A DNA stretch of 64,000 nucleotides. It comes from M0027 sp021713415 (GTDB taxonomy: Bacteria > Pseudomonadota > Gammaproteobacteria > Francisellales > Francisellaceae). Below the pieces are notes generated by a model. That model saw nothing but the letters and a program-made list of their open reading frames with translations. It was not told the DNA's origin and ran no database searches. The stretch is from assembly GCA_021713415.1 (NCBI GenBank), contig JAKJJQ010000010.1, forward strand, positions 7,619 to 71,618, read 5' to 3'. The position numbers and the translations under genes were made by a program. Shown piece by piece: positions 53,172 to 61,984 of this stretch (positions are counted from its first letter, which is position 1; the number at the start of each line of letters is the position of its first letter).

Positions 53172-54260
53172 ATGCCAAATAAAATTATTCAATTTGGTGA
53201 TATACATGGTAATGCAACAACCACATTGTTAACACTAAAAGAAACAGGTTTAGTCACTAATCTTACTGCTGACTTATATGAAAAATTTGAAACAGCTTAT
53301 AATAACAATAATGTTAAAGACTTCTTTGCATTAGTTGATCAATTAGAATTTAATCCAGAAATGCTCGAGAATAAACAATTAATCTATTGTGGCGATATAC
53401 TTGCTGACCTTGGTAAAAATGATGCTTTTAATCTTTATTTATTACTTAAAATGGCAAAAAGTAATATTCAATACGATATATTATACTCAAACCATGACCA
53501 TGAGTTTATAAAAAATATTTATTATATGAGACAAAGAGAATACGACAAAATTGAAAGCACCATACCAAACAAAGACCAATCACTCTTAAATTTTAAAGCA
53601 TCTCTAATAAACAAAGAAATTGAAGCGTCATTATTAGATGAAATGATTGACAATTATCTAAATAGATTAACATTAATGTCATGCCACCGTAATCATGAGG
53701 ATATTCCACATATTGCACAACATGCCCCTTTAAATGAGCATATGATTGATCGAATACTTCAAGAGACAAAATCTAAAGCTACCTTAGAACAAAAAATTGA
53801 TCACCTTAATAATGACTTTAAAACACATACATTACCTATTTTAGTTGGTGATCCATCAACTGAAGCATATAAAACATATGAAGCACAAGTACACTCTTTT
53901 AGAGATGCACTTAAGACCAAAAAAGATGTTTATGCTGAGACACCTCTTGCAATACTATTGATGTGGAATAGAGGCTATCCAGAAAATGAAAATCTCTTAG
54001 AAAAGTTAGTTGATAAGCAAGCAGGAATAACTGAAGTTCATGATACACATGGCCATGATGAATTTGGCTTTGAATTATATAATGATGGACATAATATCGA
54101 TAATACAATTGGTTTAAATGGAAGTACGCCTTTTGAAACAGATTTATCTCCTATGATGAAAGAAATCACTGCTAAACCATTAAAAGAGCTTAAAGTAACG
54201 CCAATATTATTTGATCAACAATATCCAGAAAATCAAATGGAGTCTTCTTTAGTTCATTAA
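53172..54260 (+). CDS. Calcineurin-like phosphoesterase resembling Legionella Wip effectors
   Basis: The 362-residue protein has the calcineurin-type metal centre: FGDIHGN (8-14), CGDILAD (73-79), SNHDHE (106-111) and DTHGHDEFG (291-299). The first motifs plus a TLKETGLVTNL segment recall the Wip (WipA/WipB) Ser/Thr or Tyr phosphatases of the Legionella Dot/Icm effectors; I judge this from memory and it needs a search. A central insert of about 150 residues is helical and charged. No signal peptide is present. I chose the ATG at 53172, with AAGGAAG about 12 bases upstream. A broken paralogue follows immediately. Confidence 0.65.
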   Translation: MPNKIIQFGDIHGNATTTLLTLKETGLVTNLTADLYEKFETAYNNNNVKDFFALVDQLEFNPEMLENKQLIYCGDILADLGKNDAFNLYLLLKMAKSNIQYDILYSNHDHEFIKNIYYMRQREYDKIESTIPNKDQSLLNFKASLINKEIEASLLDEMIDNYLNRLTLMSCHRNHEDIPHIAQHAPLNEHMIDRILQETKSKATLEQKIDHLNNDFKTHTLPILVGDPSTEAYKTYEAQVHSFRDALKTKKDVYAETPLAILLMWNRGYPENENLLEKLVDKQAGITEVHDTHGHDEFGFELYNDGHNIDNTIGLNGSTPFETDLSPMMKEITAKPLKELKVTPILFDQQYPENQMESSLVH

Positions 54261-54316
54261 TTTGCAAATTATTTTATTTTCAAAAATTATTAGACTTTTT
54301 GCATTGGGGATATATT

Positions 54317-54551
54317 ATGACAACGACTACTTATTTTGGCGACTTTCATGCCAATACGCTAAAAATGTTAATTAGGGTTAAAAGATGAAGGTATTATTAC
54401 TAATCTAAATCAAGCACGTCAAAACCTAGGGGTTGTTCGAGCTAAACCTTCTTTTAAGTCATTTCGTACTCCAAAACACTTCCAAACCTTTGCTAATTTT
54501 ACTAGTCAAAAACAAGCTCAAATGGATCAAATACAAGTTAATACACTATAA
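54317..54551 (+). pseudogene. Truncated, frameshifted paralogue of the Wip-like phosphoesterase
   Basis: From ATG 54317 (GGGGA upstream) the frame reads YFGDFHANTLKML, then a one-base insertion near 54371 sends it to a stop at 54386-54388. In the next frame the sequence resumes as LGLKDEGIITNLNQAR and runs to TAA at 54549-54551. Together it matches the start of the intact neighbour (FGDIHGNATTTLLTLKETGLVTNL). The rest of the phosphatase, including later metal motifs, is missing. It looks like a tandem duplicate that decayed. Confidence 0.8.
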
Positions 54552-54663
54552 TTTAAATAAAATATATGCTATTAATTTGCATCACTTAAATATTGCCAAT
54601 TAAAATTTAGCTGCTATGGTTATATTATACTAATAACAATAATAACCTTTGCTTGACTTAACT

Positions 54664-55716
54664 ATGAATACGTATCAACATCATATCGACCAAGTTAAAT
54701 CACTAAATTTATGTGATTATATTACACTGACGCGCCAGCATGTTAAGCAAGCGTCTCACATTGATAATAGCCCTTTTTTTCTCAAAGGAGAATATCAAAA
54801 ACCACTGGTAATATTAACACATGGCTTTTCTTCATCTGCTTATGCCATGCGTTCACTTGCCTATCAACTCAATGAACAAGGGTATCATTGTTTTGCTCCT
54901 TTATTACTTGGCCATGGGACAACGCCGAATGAATTATTAAATATTTCATACCTAAGCTGGCTTGATCAAATGGATCATCTAATCACACAAGCAGCATCTA
55001 AATATTCACGCATTCATTTAATAGGTCATTCCTATGGCGGACTGCTTTCAATGCTAACCGCCTTAAAATACCCAGATATTATTCAAAGTATTACACTATT
55101 TGCACCTGCTTTTGGTCTAAATGCACCTTGGGTTTCATCACTACCGCCATTTATTAGCCCGATTAGTAAAGTTATCCCAGTAAAACCATTTACGCATGTT
55201 AAATCACTCTGTGGTAGCGATAAATTTAGCTATAATGAATTCCCCATGCAAGCAGCAGCAGAAATTGTAAAACACATAAAAAAAACCAAGCAACAATTAA
55301 AAAAACCATTAAAACAACCGATTTTTATGATCATATCAACAGAAGATGAAACCACATCTTACCAAGTTGCACTGAACTATTTTAACCATCAAAAAAACCC
55401 TTTGAACTATTGTAGAGTCTACTCTGCTTTAGATGACTTTCACTCTGAAGATAAACGCATTAAGATTATTAATAGTCGCGAATTTTCAGCACAAGTTATT
55501 GACTTTTCACATCTTGGTATGCATATTGATATTAATGACCCACATTATGGTATCGAAGGTAATTATTATCATAATGAAAAACCATATCCACTGATCTTTG
55601 GCGCTGTTAGCGCAAAAAACAAATTAAAAATCAAAAATTTAAAAAGAATTGCTTTCAATCCAGATTTTTTTGCTTTAAGTCAGAAATTACTTCAATTTTT
55701 AAATCAATTTGAATAA
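54664..55716 (+). CDS. Alpha/beta hydrolase (lipase/esterase-like)
   Basis: The 350-residue protein has the alpha/beta hydrolase fold: VILTHGFSSSAYAMRSLAYQL with the oxyanion region, and the nucleophile elbow LIGHSYGG (Ser123). The Asp/Glu and His of the triad are probably in the ISTEDET and DFSHLGMHI segments. The closest remembered relatives are monoglyceride lipase or serine aminopeptidase types. No signal peptide is present. I chose the ATG at 54664 rather than an in-frame TTG 15 bases upstream; neither has a clear ribosome binding site. The substrate is unknown. Confidence 0.85.
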   Translation: MNTYQHHIDQVKSLNLCDYITLTRQHVKQASHIDNSPFFLKGEYQKPLVILTHGFSSSAYAMRSLAYQLNEQGYHCFAPLLLGHGTTPNELLNISYLSWLDQMDHLITQAASKYSRIHLIGHSYGGLLSMLTALKYPDIIQSITLFAPAFGLNAPWVSSLPPFISPISKVIPVKPFTHVKSLCGSDKFSYNEFPMQAAAEIVKHIKKTKQQLKKPLKQPIFMIISTEDETTSYQVALNYFNHQKNPLNYCRVYSALDDFHSEDKRIKIINSREFSAQVIDFSHLGMHIDINDPHYGIEGNYYHNEKPYPLIFGAVSAKNKLKIKNLKRIAFNPDFFALSQKLLQFLNQFE

Positions 55717-55719
55717 TAC

Positions 55720-55749
55720 TTAACACTGTAATTTTAAGAGTGTTATCAT
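55720..55749 (+). promoter_or_regulatory. Promoter of rpiA
   Basis: TTAACA (55720-55725), an 18-base spacer and TATCAT (55744-55749) with TGT as extended -10; the start is predicted near 55756, about 30 bases before the rpiA ATG. A 6-bp AACACT/AGTGTT dyad covers the spacer. Confidence 0.45.
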
Positions 55750-55785
55750 AGCCTGTGATAAATGATTAAATTTAAAGGATCTCTC

Positions 55786-56445
55786 ATGGAACAAGTCGAA
55801 TCATTAAAAAAGCAAGTCGCTGAGGCTGCTATTACTTTTATTAAACCTGATATAACACTTGGTATTGGTACAGGATCAACAGTTAAACACTTTATTGAAG
55901 CCTTAGTACCAATTAAACATAAAATTAATCAAGTTGTTTCATCTTCTGAAGATACGACTGAAAAGCTTAAAGCACATGGATTTTATGTCTCAGATTTAAA
56001 TAGCGTTGACCCAGTTGATCTTTATATTGATGGTGCTGATGAATGTAACCACCAAAAAATGTTAATCAAAGGTGGTGGTGGTGCTTTAACCAGAGAAAAA
56101 ATACTTGCTACAGCAGCTAAAGAATTTATCTGTATTATTGATCAATCGAAATATGTCGATTTATTAGGTCGTTTTCCATTACCAATTGAAGTTATTCCCA
56201 TGGCAAGAGGTCTAGTTGCAAGAGCGATTATTCAACTTGGTGGCCAACCTGTATTACGTGAAAACTTTATTACAGATAATGGCAATATTATTCTTGATAT
56301 TCATAATCTTGAGATGAGTGAGCCTAAAATGACTGAAGCTGTTCTAACACAATTAACTGGTGTTGTTTGTTGTGGCTTATTTGCACACCGTACAGCAGAT
56401 ACTGTATTAATGGCAACTAACCAAGGCATCAAAACTTTAAATTAA
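55786..56445 (+). CDS. rpiA: Ribose-5-phosphate isomerase A
   Basis: The 219-residue enzyme has LGIGTGSTVKHFIEAL (phosphate loop), DLYIDGADECN and IKGGGGALTREKI, all RpiA hallmarks, and the E. coli length. I chose the ATG at 55786 with AAAGGA seven bases upstream; an in-frame ATG at 55762 would add eight residues. It interconverts ribose 5-phosphate and ribulose 5-phosphate in the pentose phosphate pathway. Its stop overlaps the convergent MFS gene by four bases. Confidence 0.97.
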   Translation: MEQVESLKKQVAEAAITFIKPDITLGIGTGSTVKHFIEALVPIKHKINQVVSSSEDTTEKLKAHGFYVSDLNSVDPVDLYIDGADECNHQKMLIKGGGGALTREKILATAAKEFICIIDQSKYVDLLGRFPLPIEVIPMARGLVARAIIQLGGQPVLRENFITDNGNIILDIHNLEMSEPKMTEAVLTQLTGVVCCGLFAHRTADTVLMATNQGIKTLN

Positions 56446-57710
56446 CTAGCAACTTTAGCCTCGAGTCTTTGATAACGAATACCTAATGAAAGACCAATTA
56501 AGCCAATAATACTTGCAATAACCAATAACCAAGCAGGTGCAATATGAGAAATATTTGCATAATACATCCAGCTTGCAATCAATGGTGTTAAACCGCCAAA
56601 GATTGCATAAGCAATATTATAACCAAAAGCTACGCCACTATAACGCACTGAAACCGGATAATTTTCTGCCAAAATTACCGGTGACAAACCAGTTATTCCA
56701 GCACTTAATACGATTAAAATACAGTAAGAAATCCATTCATATCGGTGATGTGCAACTTCATAAAATAAAGGAATTAATAAAACGATAAAACAAACTACAA
56801 TCCATGTATAGAGTTTATTTTGTGGAACGCCTTTCTCAGCAACAAAATTCCAAAAAAGAATAAATATAGGCAATATGATCAAACCAAATAAATGTAGGCG
56901 TGATATTTCCATAACCGTATAACTACCGATATTTTGTAAATAGGGTACCAAATATAAAAATATCATACTAATTACTGTTGCCATTAATACCATCAAACAG
57001 CTACCAGCAAGCACAGATAAACTATGCTTTTTGAATAATTCAATAATCGGCACAGTTGGTCGTAATCGACTTTCAAACTGAACAAACTCAGGTGTCTCAT
57101 CAAGGCGTTTGCGTAGATAGTAACCAACAATTGCTAAAAGGCTGCCAAAAATAAATGCAATACGCCAACCATATTCATTGGCTACTTCTAAAGGCAATAA
57201 ATGATAAATTAAAGCATAAACAACGCTTGCTAATAAAATACCGCAATTAATAAAGAAAAATAAAATACCAATCCCTACTCTAGCTGACTTTCTTACATGC
57301 TCATAGACAAATGTAATCGCACCTGGAATCTCACCACCAACTGCTAAGCCTTGTATAATCCTTAGTAGTAGAAATAATAAGACCGCTGTCACCCCCCATA
57401 GATGATAACCTGGTATTAATCCCATTAATAACGTTGATATTGCCATTAAGCTAATTGAAATTGCAAAGGTTTTTTTACGTCCATAGCGATCACCAAAGTG
57501 ACCAAAAATAATGCCACCTAAAGGCCTTGCTAGATAACCTGCTGCAAAAATAGCAAAAGCATACACTGTCGATAAACTAGTTGAATCTGTTGGGAAAAAG
57601 ACAATGCCTAGCTGATGCGCAAAAATAGCAAAAATAACAAAGTCATAAAACTCTAACATTCCACCAATACCAGAGAGAAATACTACTTTCCATACTGTTT
57701 TAGTTTTCAT
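56442..57710 (-). CDS. MFS transporter, metabolite/H+ symporter (MHS) type
   Basis: The 422-residue protein has 12 predicted helices and the MHS pattern: GGMLEFYDFVIFAIFAHQLG in helix 1, ARPLGGIIFGHFGDRYGRKK in the A motif and RIIQGLAVGGEIPGAITFVYEHV in helix 4. Relatives include ProP, KgtP and ShiA, which import osmolytes or carboxylates. The substrate here is unknown; proline or betaine import would fit the osmoprotection genes but is only an idea. I chose the ATG at 57710 with AGG upstream. It converges with rpiA. Confidence 0.88.
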   Translation of the reverse strand: MKTKTVWKVVFLSGIGGMLEFYDFVIFAIFAHQLGIVFFPTDSTSLSTVYAFAIFAAGYLARPLGGIIFGHFGDRYGRKKTFAISISLMAISTLLMGLIPGYHLWGVTAVLLFLLLRIIQGLAVGGEIPGAITFVYEHVRKSARVGIGILFFFINCGILLASVVYALIYHLLPLEVANEYGWRIAFIFGSLLAIVGYYLRKRLDETPEFVQFESRLRPTVPIIELFKKHSLSVLAGSCLMVLMATVISMIFLYLVPYLQNIGSYTVMEISRLHLFGLIILPIFILFWNFVAEKGVPQNKLYTWIVVCFIVLLIPLFYEVAHHRYEWISYCILIVLSAGITGLSPVILAENYPVSVRYSGVAFGYNIAYAIFGGLTPLIASWMYYANISHIAPAWLLVIASIIGLIGLSLGIRYQRLEAKVAS

Positions 57711-57786
57711 TACCAAACCTCATCACTGGTTTATTTTTAATCCATTTAATATTAAGTTTAGCTTAAGTTTAAGTATAATTAACTGA

Positions 57787-58635
57787 TTAATTATTTAAAA
57801 CCTTACATAGCGCTTTAACACCATCTAAAAGCTCTAAAGTTGCTTGTGATACTGTATTTGAATTAACCGCATAAATTTGTTTTTTCTCAACTGCAGAAAG
57901 TTTAGGATATCTTTGCCAAAGCGTTGAAGTTAAACGCTTTGTTGAACCATTAACTAAATTTTGTGTCACTAAAATAACATCTGGATTTTTTAATACGACT
58001 GATTCAACCGATACTTCAAATGCCTCTTTTGCTACTGATTGATAAATATTTTTACCACCACAGTAAGAGATAATTTCATTCATAAAACCTTTACCACCAA
58101 TGGTATATAAGGGTAATTCTGATAGTTGTACAAATACTCTCTTATTTAACGGTTTTTTAGGTTTTAGCTGTTTTAGCTTTTCTAAAAATGCTTTGGCTAT
58201 TTGATTAGCTTGCGGCTTTAAGCCAATTAATTCACCTAACTTAGTAATTAAACTAACAACAGATCTCAAGGATGTTGCATTAACTTCAACAACATGAATT
58301 TTAAAAGATTCTAATGTTTCAATATCTGATTTTTTAGTCCCGCCTTGCCATGCAAGTACTAAATCAGGTTTTAATAATATAATTTTTTCTAACTGGATAC
58401 GATAAGCATCGCCAATTGATGGAATATTACGAATAGATCTTGGTTCACCAATATAATGCACTGTAGCAATAATTTTCACCTTTGGCTTAATATTATCTTC
58501 ATGCGCTTTCTCTATAATACTCTGAATCAAACGAGTAATATTTGGTGCAAGTGTAATTACATTAATCGCATAAGCTGTTGTATAACCCCCAATACAAATC
58601 AATAATAGGATTAATCCAATCAGCCTCTTACTCAT
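57787..58635 (-). CDS. BtuF-like periplasmic substrate-binding protein
   Basis: The 282-residue protein has a signal peptide (about 1-25) and the helical-backbone metal-receptor/BtuF fold: VITLAPNITRLIQSI, then IPSIGDAYRIQLEKIILLKPDLVLAWQGG and NPDVILVTQ. Family members bind vitamin B12, haem or siderophores for an ABC importer. No btuC or btuD gene is nearby, so the partner permease is elsewhere. The start ATG overlaps the ampD stop by four bases (ATGA), suggesting coupling. It is named btuF-like because the ligand cannot be read from the sequence. Confidence 0.8.
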   Translation of the reverse strand: MSKRLIGLILLLICIGGYTTAYAINVITLAPNITRLIQSIIEKAHEDNIKPKVKIIATVHYIGEPRSIRNIPSIGDAYRIQLEKIILLKPDLVLAWQGGTKKSDIETLESFKIHVVEVNATSLRSVVSLITKLGELIGLKPQANQIAKAFLEKLKQLKPKKPLNKRVFVQLSELPLYTIGGKGFMNEIISYCGGKNIYQSVAKEAFEVSVESVVLKNPDVILVTQNLVNGSTKRLTSTLWQRYPKLSAVEKKQIYAVNSNTVSQATLELLDGVKALCKVLNN

Positions 58636-59201
58636 AAACACCCTAAATAATAACCCCAGTCAAAATATTCACCAGGATCACTTTTGCGTCCTGGTGCAAT
58701 ATCACTATGTGCAACAATACTAGTTTTATTAATTATAGTATGACTTATTAATAAATTAGTCAGTTCAACTAAGGAGCTATACTGTGCTTTTTCATAAGAT
58801 TGGTCAATCGTTCCCTCAAGTTCAACGCCAATGGAGTAATCATTGCAATTTTCTCTACCTTCAAAAGATGATACACCTGCATGCCAGGCTCGATCATAAA
58901 TTGAAACAAATTGAATAATCGCTCCACAACGTCTAATTAGAAAGTGTGCAGATACTTTCATACCTTTAAGTAAATGAAAGCTTTTATGCTGATTCATATC
59001 AAGTTTATTTTGGAAAAAATCGATGACTTCACTGCCACCAAATTGACCTTCTGGTAAGCTAATACAATGAATTACCAATAATGATAAATCTAGTCTATTT
59101 GGCCTTTGATTAAAATTAGGCGATGGTTTGTGCTTAATACCATTAAGCCAACCCGTATTTTGATCTAATGAAATATCCATTTTTATACTATTTTCAGCCA
59201 C
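58632..59201 (-). CDS. ampD: 1,6-anhydro-N-acetylmuramyl-L-alanine amidase AmpD
   Basis: The 189-residue amidase_2 protein has the zinc ligands His45 (LVIHCISLPEG), His165 and Asp175 (VAHSDIAPGRKSDPGEYFDW), and the core SAHFLIRRCGAIIQFV with WHAG. It recycles cell-wall anhydro-muropeptides in the cytoplasm; loss derepresses AmpC where AmpR is present. The start shown is GTG at 59201 with AAAGG seven bases upstream; the ATG at 59180 gives a more usual 182 residues. It shares an ATGA overlap with the btuF-like gene. Confidence 0.95.
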   Translation of the reverse strand: MAENSIKMDISLDQNTGWLNGIKHKPSPNFNQRPNRLDLSLLVIHCISLPEGQFGGSEVIDFFQNKLDMNQHKSFHLLKGMKVSAHFLIRRCGAIIQFVSIYDRAWHAGVSSFEGRENCNDYSIGVELEGTIDQSYEKAQYSSLVELTNLLISHTIINKTSIVAHSDIAPGRKSDPGEYFDWGYYLGCL

Positions 59202-59280
59202 ATTAATGCCTTTATTTTACCTATAAATCAATATATGATTGGTCATTATTGAAAAATCAATACCTTGTTAAGGATTATAC

Positions 59281-59922
59281 ATGGCTAAGACATCGATGCC
59301 ATTAAAAAGCTCAGTTACCTTCCTCATTTTACTGATTATTTTTTATTGGTTTAGCTATATTTATCTTGATCAAACAGTCGCTTATTATCTTAACCAACAA
59401 ATCGCACATACAAGTAAAATATATCAATTTAGTCAATGGCTTGATAATCTATTTGACCCAAAGCATTGGGCAATGTTAATGATCTTAATTTTTATCTATT
59501 GTGCTTGGCTATTTATCAGAAATAAACCAAAGATCCAGCAATCAAGATGGTTAATTATCGCATTAAGCTTGTTTGTGGCTTTAGCAATTGGTACGATTTT
59601 GAAATATAGCTTAGCACGCTATCGCCCAGAGATGCTATTTAATCACAATCTATATGGCTTTCATTTTTTCTCAATGAAAAAAGTCTTTAATTCAACACCA
59701 TCAGGCCACGCACTAGCTAACTTTGCTGGTCTTTTATCTTTAGCTTATCTATCACGTAAATCCTTTTTTATAATACTTGCGTGTATTATTGCAATAATAA
59801 TCTGCATTAGCCGATTAATTGTTAATGATCATTTCCTTTCTGATATAGTTTTTGGTGCTTATATTGGTATTTTTAGCTTTTTATGGGTTAAGTGGTTTAT
59901 TATAAATCGTTATATTAAGTAG
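59281..59922 (+). CDS. PAP2-family lipid phosphatase
   Basis: The 213-residue membrane protein has the three PAP2 motifs: KYSLARYRP (KxxxxxxRP), TPSGHALA (PSGH) and SRLIVNDHFLSD (SRxxxxxHxxxD), within about six helices. The active site faces the periplasm. Relatives include PgpB, LpxE and LpxF, which remove phosphates from undecaprenyl-PP, PGP or lipid A; the Francisella lipid A phosphatases belong here. Which lipid is used cannot be told. AAGGA precedes the ATG. Confidence 0.85.
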   Translation: MAKTSMPLKSSVTFLILLIIFYWFSYIYLDQTVAYYLNQQIAHTSKIYQFSQWLDNLFDPKHWAMLMILIFIYCAWLFIRNKPKIQQSRWLIIALSLFVALAIGTILKYSLARYRPEMLFNHNLYGFHFFSMKKVFNSTPSGHALANFAGLLSLAYLSRKSFFIILACIIAIIICISRLIVNDHFLSDIVFGAYIGIFSFLWVKWFIINRYIK

Positions 59923-59952
59923 CAATGAATCAAGCAAAGGATAGCGATCATT

Positions 59953-60714
59953 ATGAGTTTTGAACAAATCATTATTGAAATTATCTTAGTTGCCTTTGCT
60001 GGTTTTATTGATGCAATTGGTGGTGGTGGTGGCTTTATTACTATTCCTACATTTCTCTTAATTGGTGTTCCTGAAGCATTAGTATTAGGAACCAATAAAT
60101 TCACCGTAACTTTAGGTGGCACTACCGCTATTTATCGTTTTTTGCGTCACAATAAAATCGATTTATCCTTAATGAAATATGGTGTTATTACCGGATTATT
60201 AGGTGCAGTTTCTGGTGCATTTTTAAGCCGCTTTTTAGATGCGCAAGCGATGGTTTACTTATTACTTGTATTAATTCCAAGTATTCTAGTTATCAATACC
60301 TTTAAATCAAGGATCATTCAAGTCAAATACAGAAGCCAATTAAGTCAATCTCAAGAAATTACTCGTTGTATTTTAGTTAGCTTTATCATTGGTGCTTATG
60401 ATGGTTTTTTTGGTCCAGGTACTGGTACTTTCTTATTATTAGGCTTTGTCTTTTTTCTCTATATGGATTATGTTGATGCATCGATTAATGCACGCTTGAT
60501 TAATTTCATCTCAAATCTTTCTGCTTTAGGTTATTTTATCGTCGTCAATCGTATTGATTGGACGCCTGCATTAATTGGTGTACCTGCCTCAGCATTTGGT
60601 TATATTTTAGGTAGCCAAATACTCATTAAAGGCCACTCTAAGGTCGTCAAACTGGTTGTTAATCTTGTGTTAATTGTCCTTTTAGGCCATTTAATTCTTA
60701 AATATTTAGTTTAG
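59953..60714 (+). CDS. TSUP family membrane transporter (TauE/SafE-like)
   Basis: The 253-residue protein has about eight helices in two homologous halves, with the TSUP motif GGGGGFITIPTFLLIGVPEALVLGTNKF in the first and GFFGPGTGTFLLLGFV in the second. The family moves sulphite, sulphonates or organic sulphur anions. It starts 30 bases after the PAP2 gene in the same direction. The substrate is unknown. Confidence 0.9.
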   Translation: MSFEQIIIEIILVAFAGFIDAIGGGGGFITIPTFLLIGVPEALVLGTNKFTVTLGGTTAIYRFLRHNKIDLSLMKYGVITGLLGAVSGAFLSRFLDAQAMVYLLLVLIPSILVINTFKSRIIQVKYRSQLSQSQEITRCILVSFIIGAYDGFFGPGTGTFLLLGFVFFLYMDYVDASINARLINFISNLSALGYFIVVNRIDWTPALIGVPASAFGYILGSQILIKGHSKVVKLVVNLVLIVLLGHLILKYLV

Positions 60715-60730
60715 ATTTGCTGTAAAATCT

Positions 60731-60759
60731 TTTACTTTTAATTAACGTTTGATTATTAT
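60731..60759 (+). promoter_or_regulatory. Promoter for the secreted EEP-fold gene
   Basis: TTTACT (60731-60736), a 17-base spacer and TATTAT (60754-60759). The start would be near 60766, about 32 bases before the ATG at 60798. Confidence 0.4.
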
Positions 60760-60797
60760 GCATTGCTGCCAATTTAACCAGACACTAAGGAACATCT

Positions 60798-61766
60798 ATG
60801 TTAATTATATTAAAGAAAACTCAATGTTTTATTAACTTTTTAATTTTAAGTATATTGTTAGTATCTTATGCAAATGCTAATACAACAATTGGTATTATTC
60901 AATACAATGTCAAAGGTCTAAGCAAAAATGGTAATAGCAACATATGGGGAAATAAAAACCCAACATATAGAAATAATGAAATTAATTTTATCAATCAGAA
61001 AATAAATGATGTTAATGCGCCTGTAGATTTTATCGCATTAGAGGAAGCTGTAGTTAACTCATCAGCAGGAGCTAGTCCACTATTAAATACGCTTGCATTA
61101 TCTACAAATAACCATCAATACAAATGGCAAACACTTAGAAATGAAAAGCACTTAAGTTCAGGTGACTATGATGAAGCACAAATTACATATGATTCTAATC
61201 GATGGGAAAAAATAAGTGCAATGCAAATACAACAAACCTGTCAAGGCACAAATACTTGTAAAGGTTATTTTACCATAGCAGCACCGGATCATGTACGCCC
61301 TTACTATATGGCTTATTTCAAAGGCATTGCAACTGATAACTTAAATAAAAAAGTTTTATTTATTGCATTACACTTCCCTCACTATACTTCACATAAGCAA
61401 TGGGATACTTCAAGTTTTATTAAAACAATTCAACAAACAGTTGGCGCAAATATTGATCTATCAAAAGTGAATATTATTTTAGCTGGTGATATGAATGAGA
61501 TTGGCCCATATCCTGCAAGTCAAAGATTAAATACATTAGAAGTAAATGCGAATCAAACTTTTCAAGATTATCTTGGAGTCTTTAAAAAGTCGAACATTCA
61601 ACGTACATGTTGTCACGACTCAAAATATGGCAATGCATTTGATCAAATAGCAGTTAATAATGGTGGCTCGATTATAAGAGGTTCAGTTATAAACCCAAAT
61701 CAAGAAGCCTACCTATATGATAGTGAAGAGCATAAAGCTGTCTATGCACTCGTAAGCATCAATTAA
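60798..61766 (+). CDS. Secreted endonuclease/exonuclease/phosphatase (EEP) fold protein
   Basis: The 322-residue protein has a signal peptide (about 1-28) and the EEP/DNase I fold: IGIIQYNVKGLS, FIALEEAV with the metal Glu, FIALHFPHYT, ILAGDMNEIG and a final EEHKAVYALVSI with His. A CC pair (RTCCHDSK) and a CxxxxxC pair suggest disulphides. Members include extracellular nucleases, sphingomyelinases and CdtB-like toxins; I cannot choose between them. AAGGA precedes the ATG. It is the last bacterial gene before the tRNA and prophage. Confidence 0.8.
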   Translation: MLIILKKTQCFINFLILSILLVSYANANTTIGIIQYNVKGLSKNGNSNIWGNKNPTYRNNEINFINQKINDVNAPVDFIALEEAVVNSSAGASPLLNTLALSTNNHQYKWQTLRNEKHLSSGDYDEAQITYDSNRWEKISAMQIQQTCQGTNTCKGYFTIAAPDHVRPYYMAYFKGIATDNLNKKVLFIALHFPHYTSHKQWDTSSFIKTIQQTVGANIDLSKVNIILAGDMNEIGPYPASQRLNTLEVNANQTFQDYLGVFKKSNIQRTCCHDSKYGNAFDQIAVNNGGSIIRGSVINPNQEAYLYDSEEHKAVYALVSIN

Positions 61767-61802
61767 TTAAAATAAAAAACAAAAATTTCTAACCGCCAAT
61801 GG

Positions 61803-61830
61803 TTGACACAAGCGCTCAATTCAGTAAAAT
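61803..61830 (+). promoter_or_regulatory. Promoter of the tRNA-Met gene
   Basis: Consensus TTGACA (61803-61808), a 16-base spacer and TAAAAT (61825-61830), with the start near 61837, nine bases before the mature tRNA. Confidence 0.65.
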
Positions 61831-61845
61831 ACAGTCTCGCACATT

Positions 61846-61922
61846 GGCTACGTAGCTCAGTTGGTTAGAGCACAGCATTCATAATGCTGGGGTCGGTGGT
61901 TCAAGTCCACTCGTAGCTACCA
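61846..61922 (+). tRNA. tRNA-Met (CAT), elongator type
   Basis: A full 77-base cloverleaf: acceptor GGCTACG/CGTAGCT (with a G1-U72 pair), D arm with AGTTGGTTAGA, anticodon stem CAGCA/TGCTG with loop TTCATAA (anticodon CAT), T arm with GGTTCAAGTCC, discriminator A, and an encoded CCA (61920-61922). It is very close to the E. coli elongator tRNA-Met. An Ile2 tRNA would also show CAT but differs in the body. A P2-like prophage begins just downstream, so the 3' end may be its attachment site. Confidence 0.96.
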
Positions 61923-61984
61923 CTTATATTTCAAAGACTTATATCAAAATTAAAATATAGAAATCTTACTAAATAATTTGATTC

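Noticed and set aside
61846..61922. tRNA-Ile2 or initiator tRNA for the CAT anticodon
   Set aside because: The body matches the E. coli elongator tRNA-Met; the initiator C1-A72 mismatch and GGG/CCC anticodon stem are absent.
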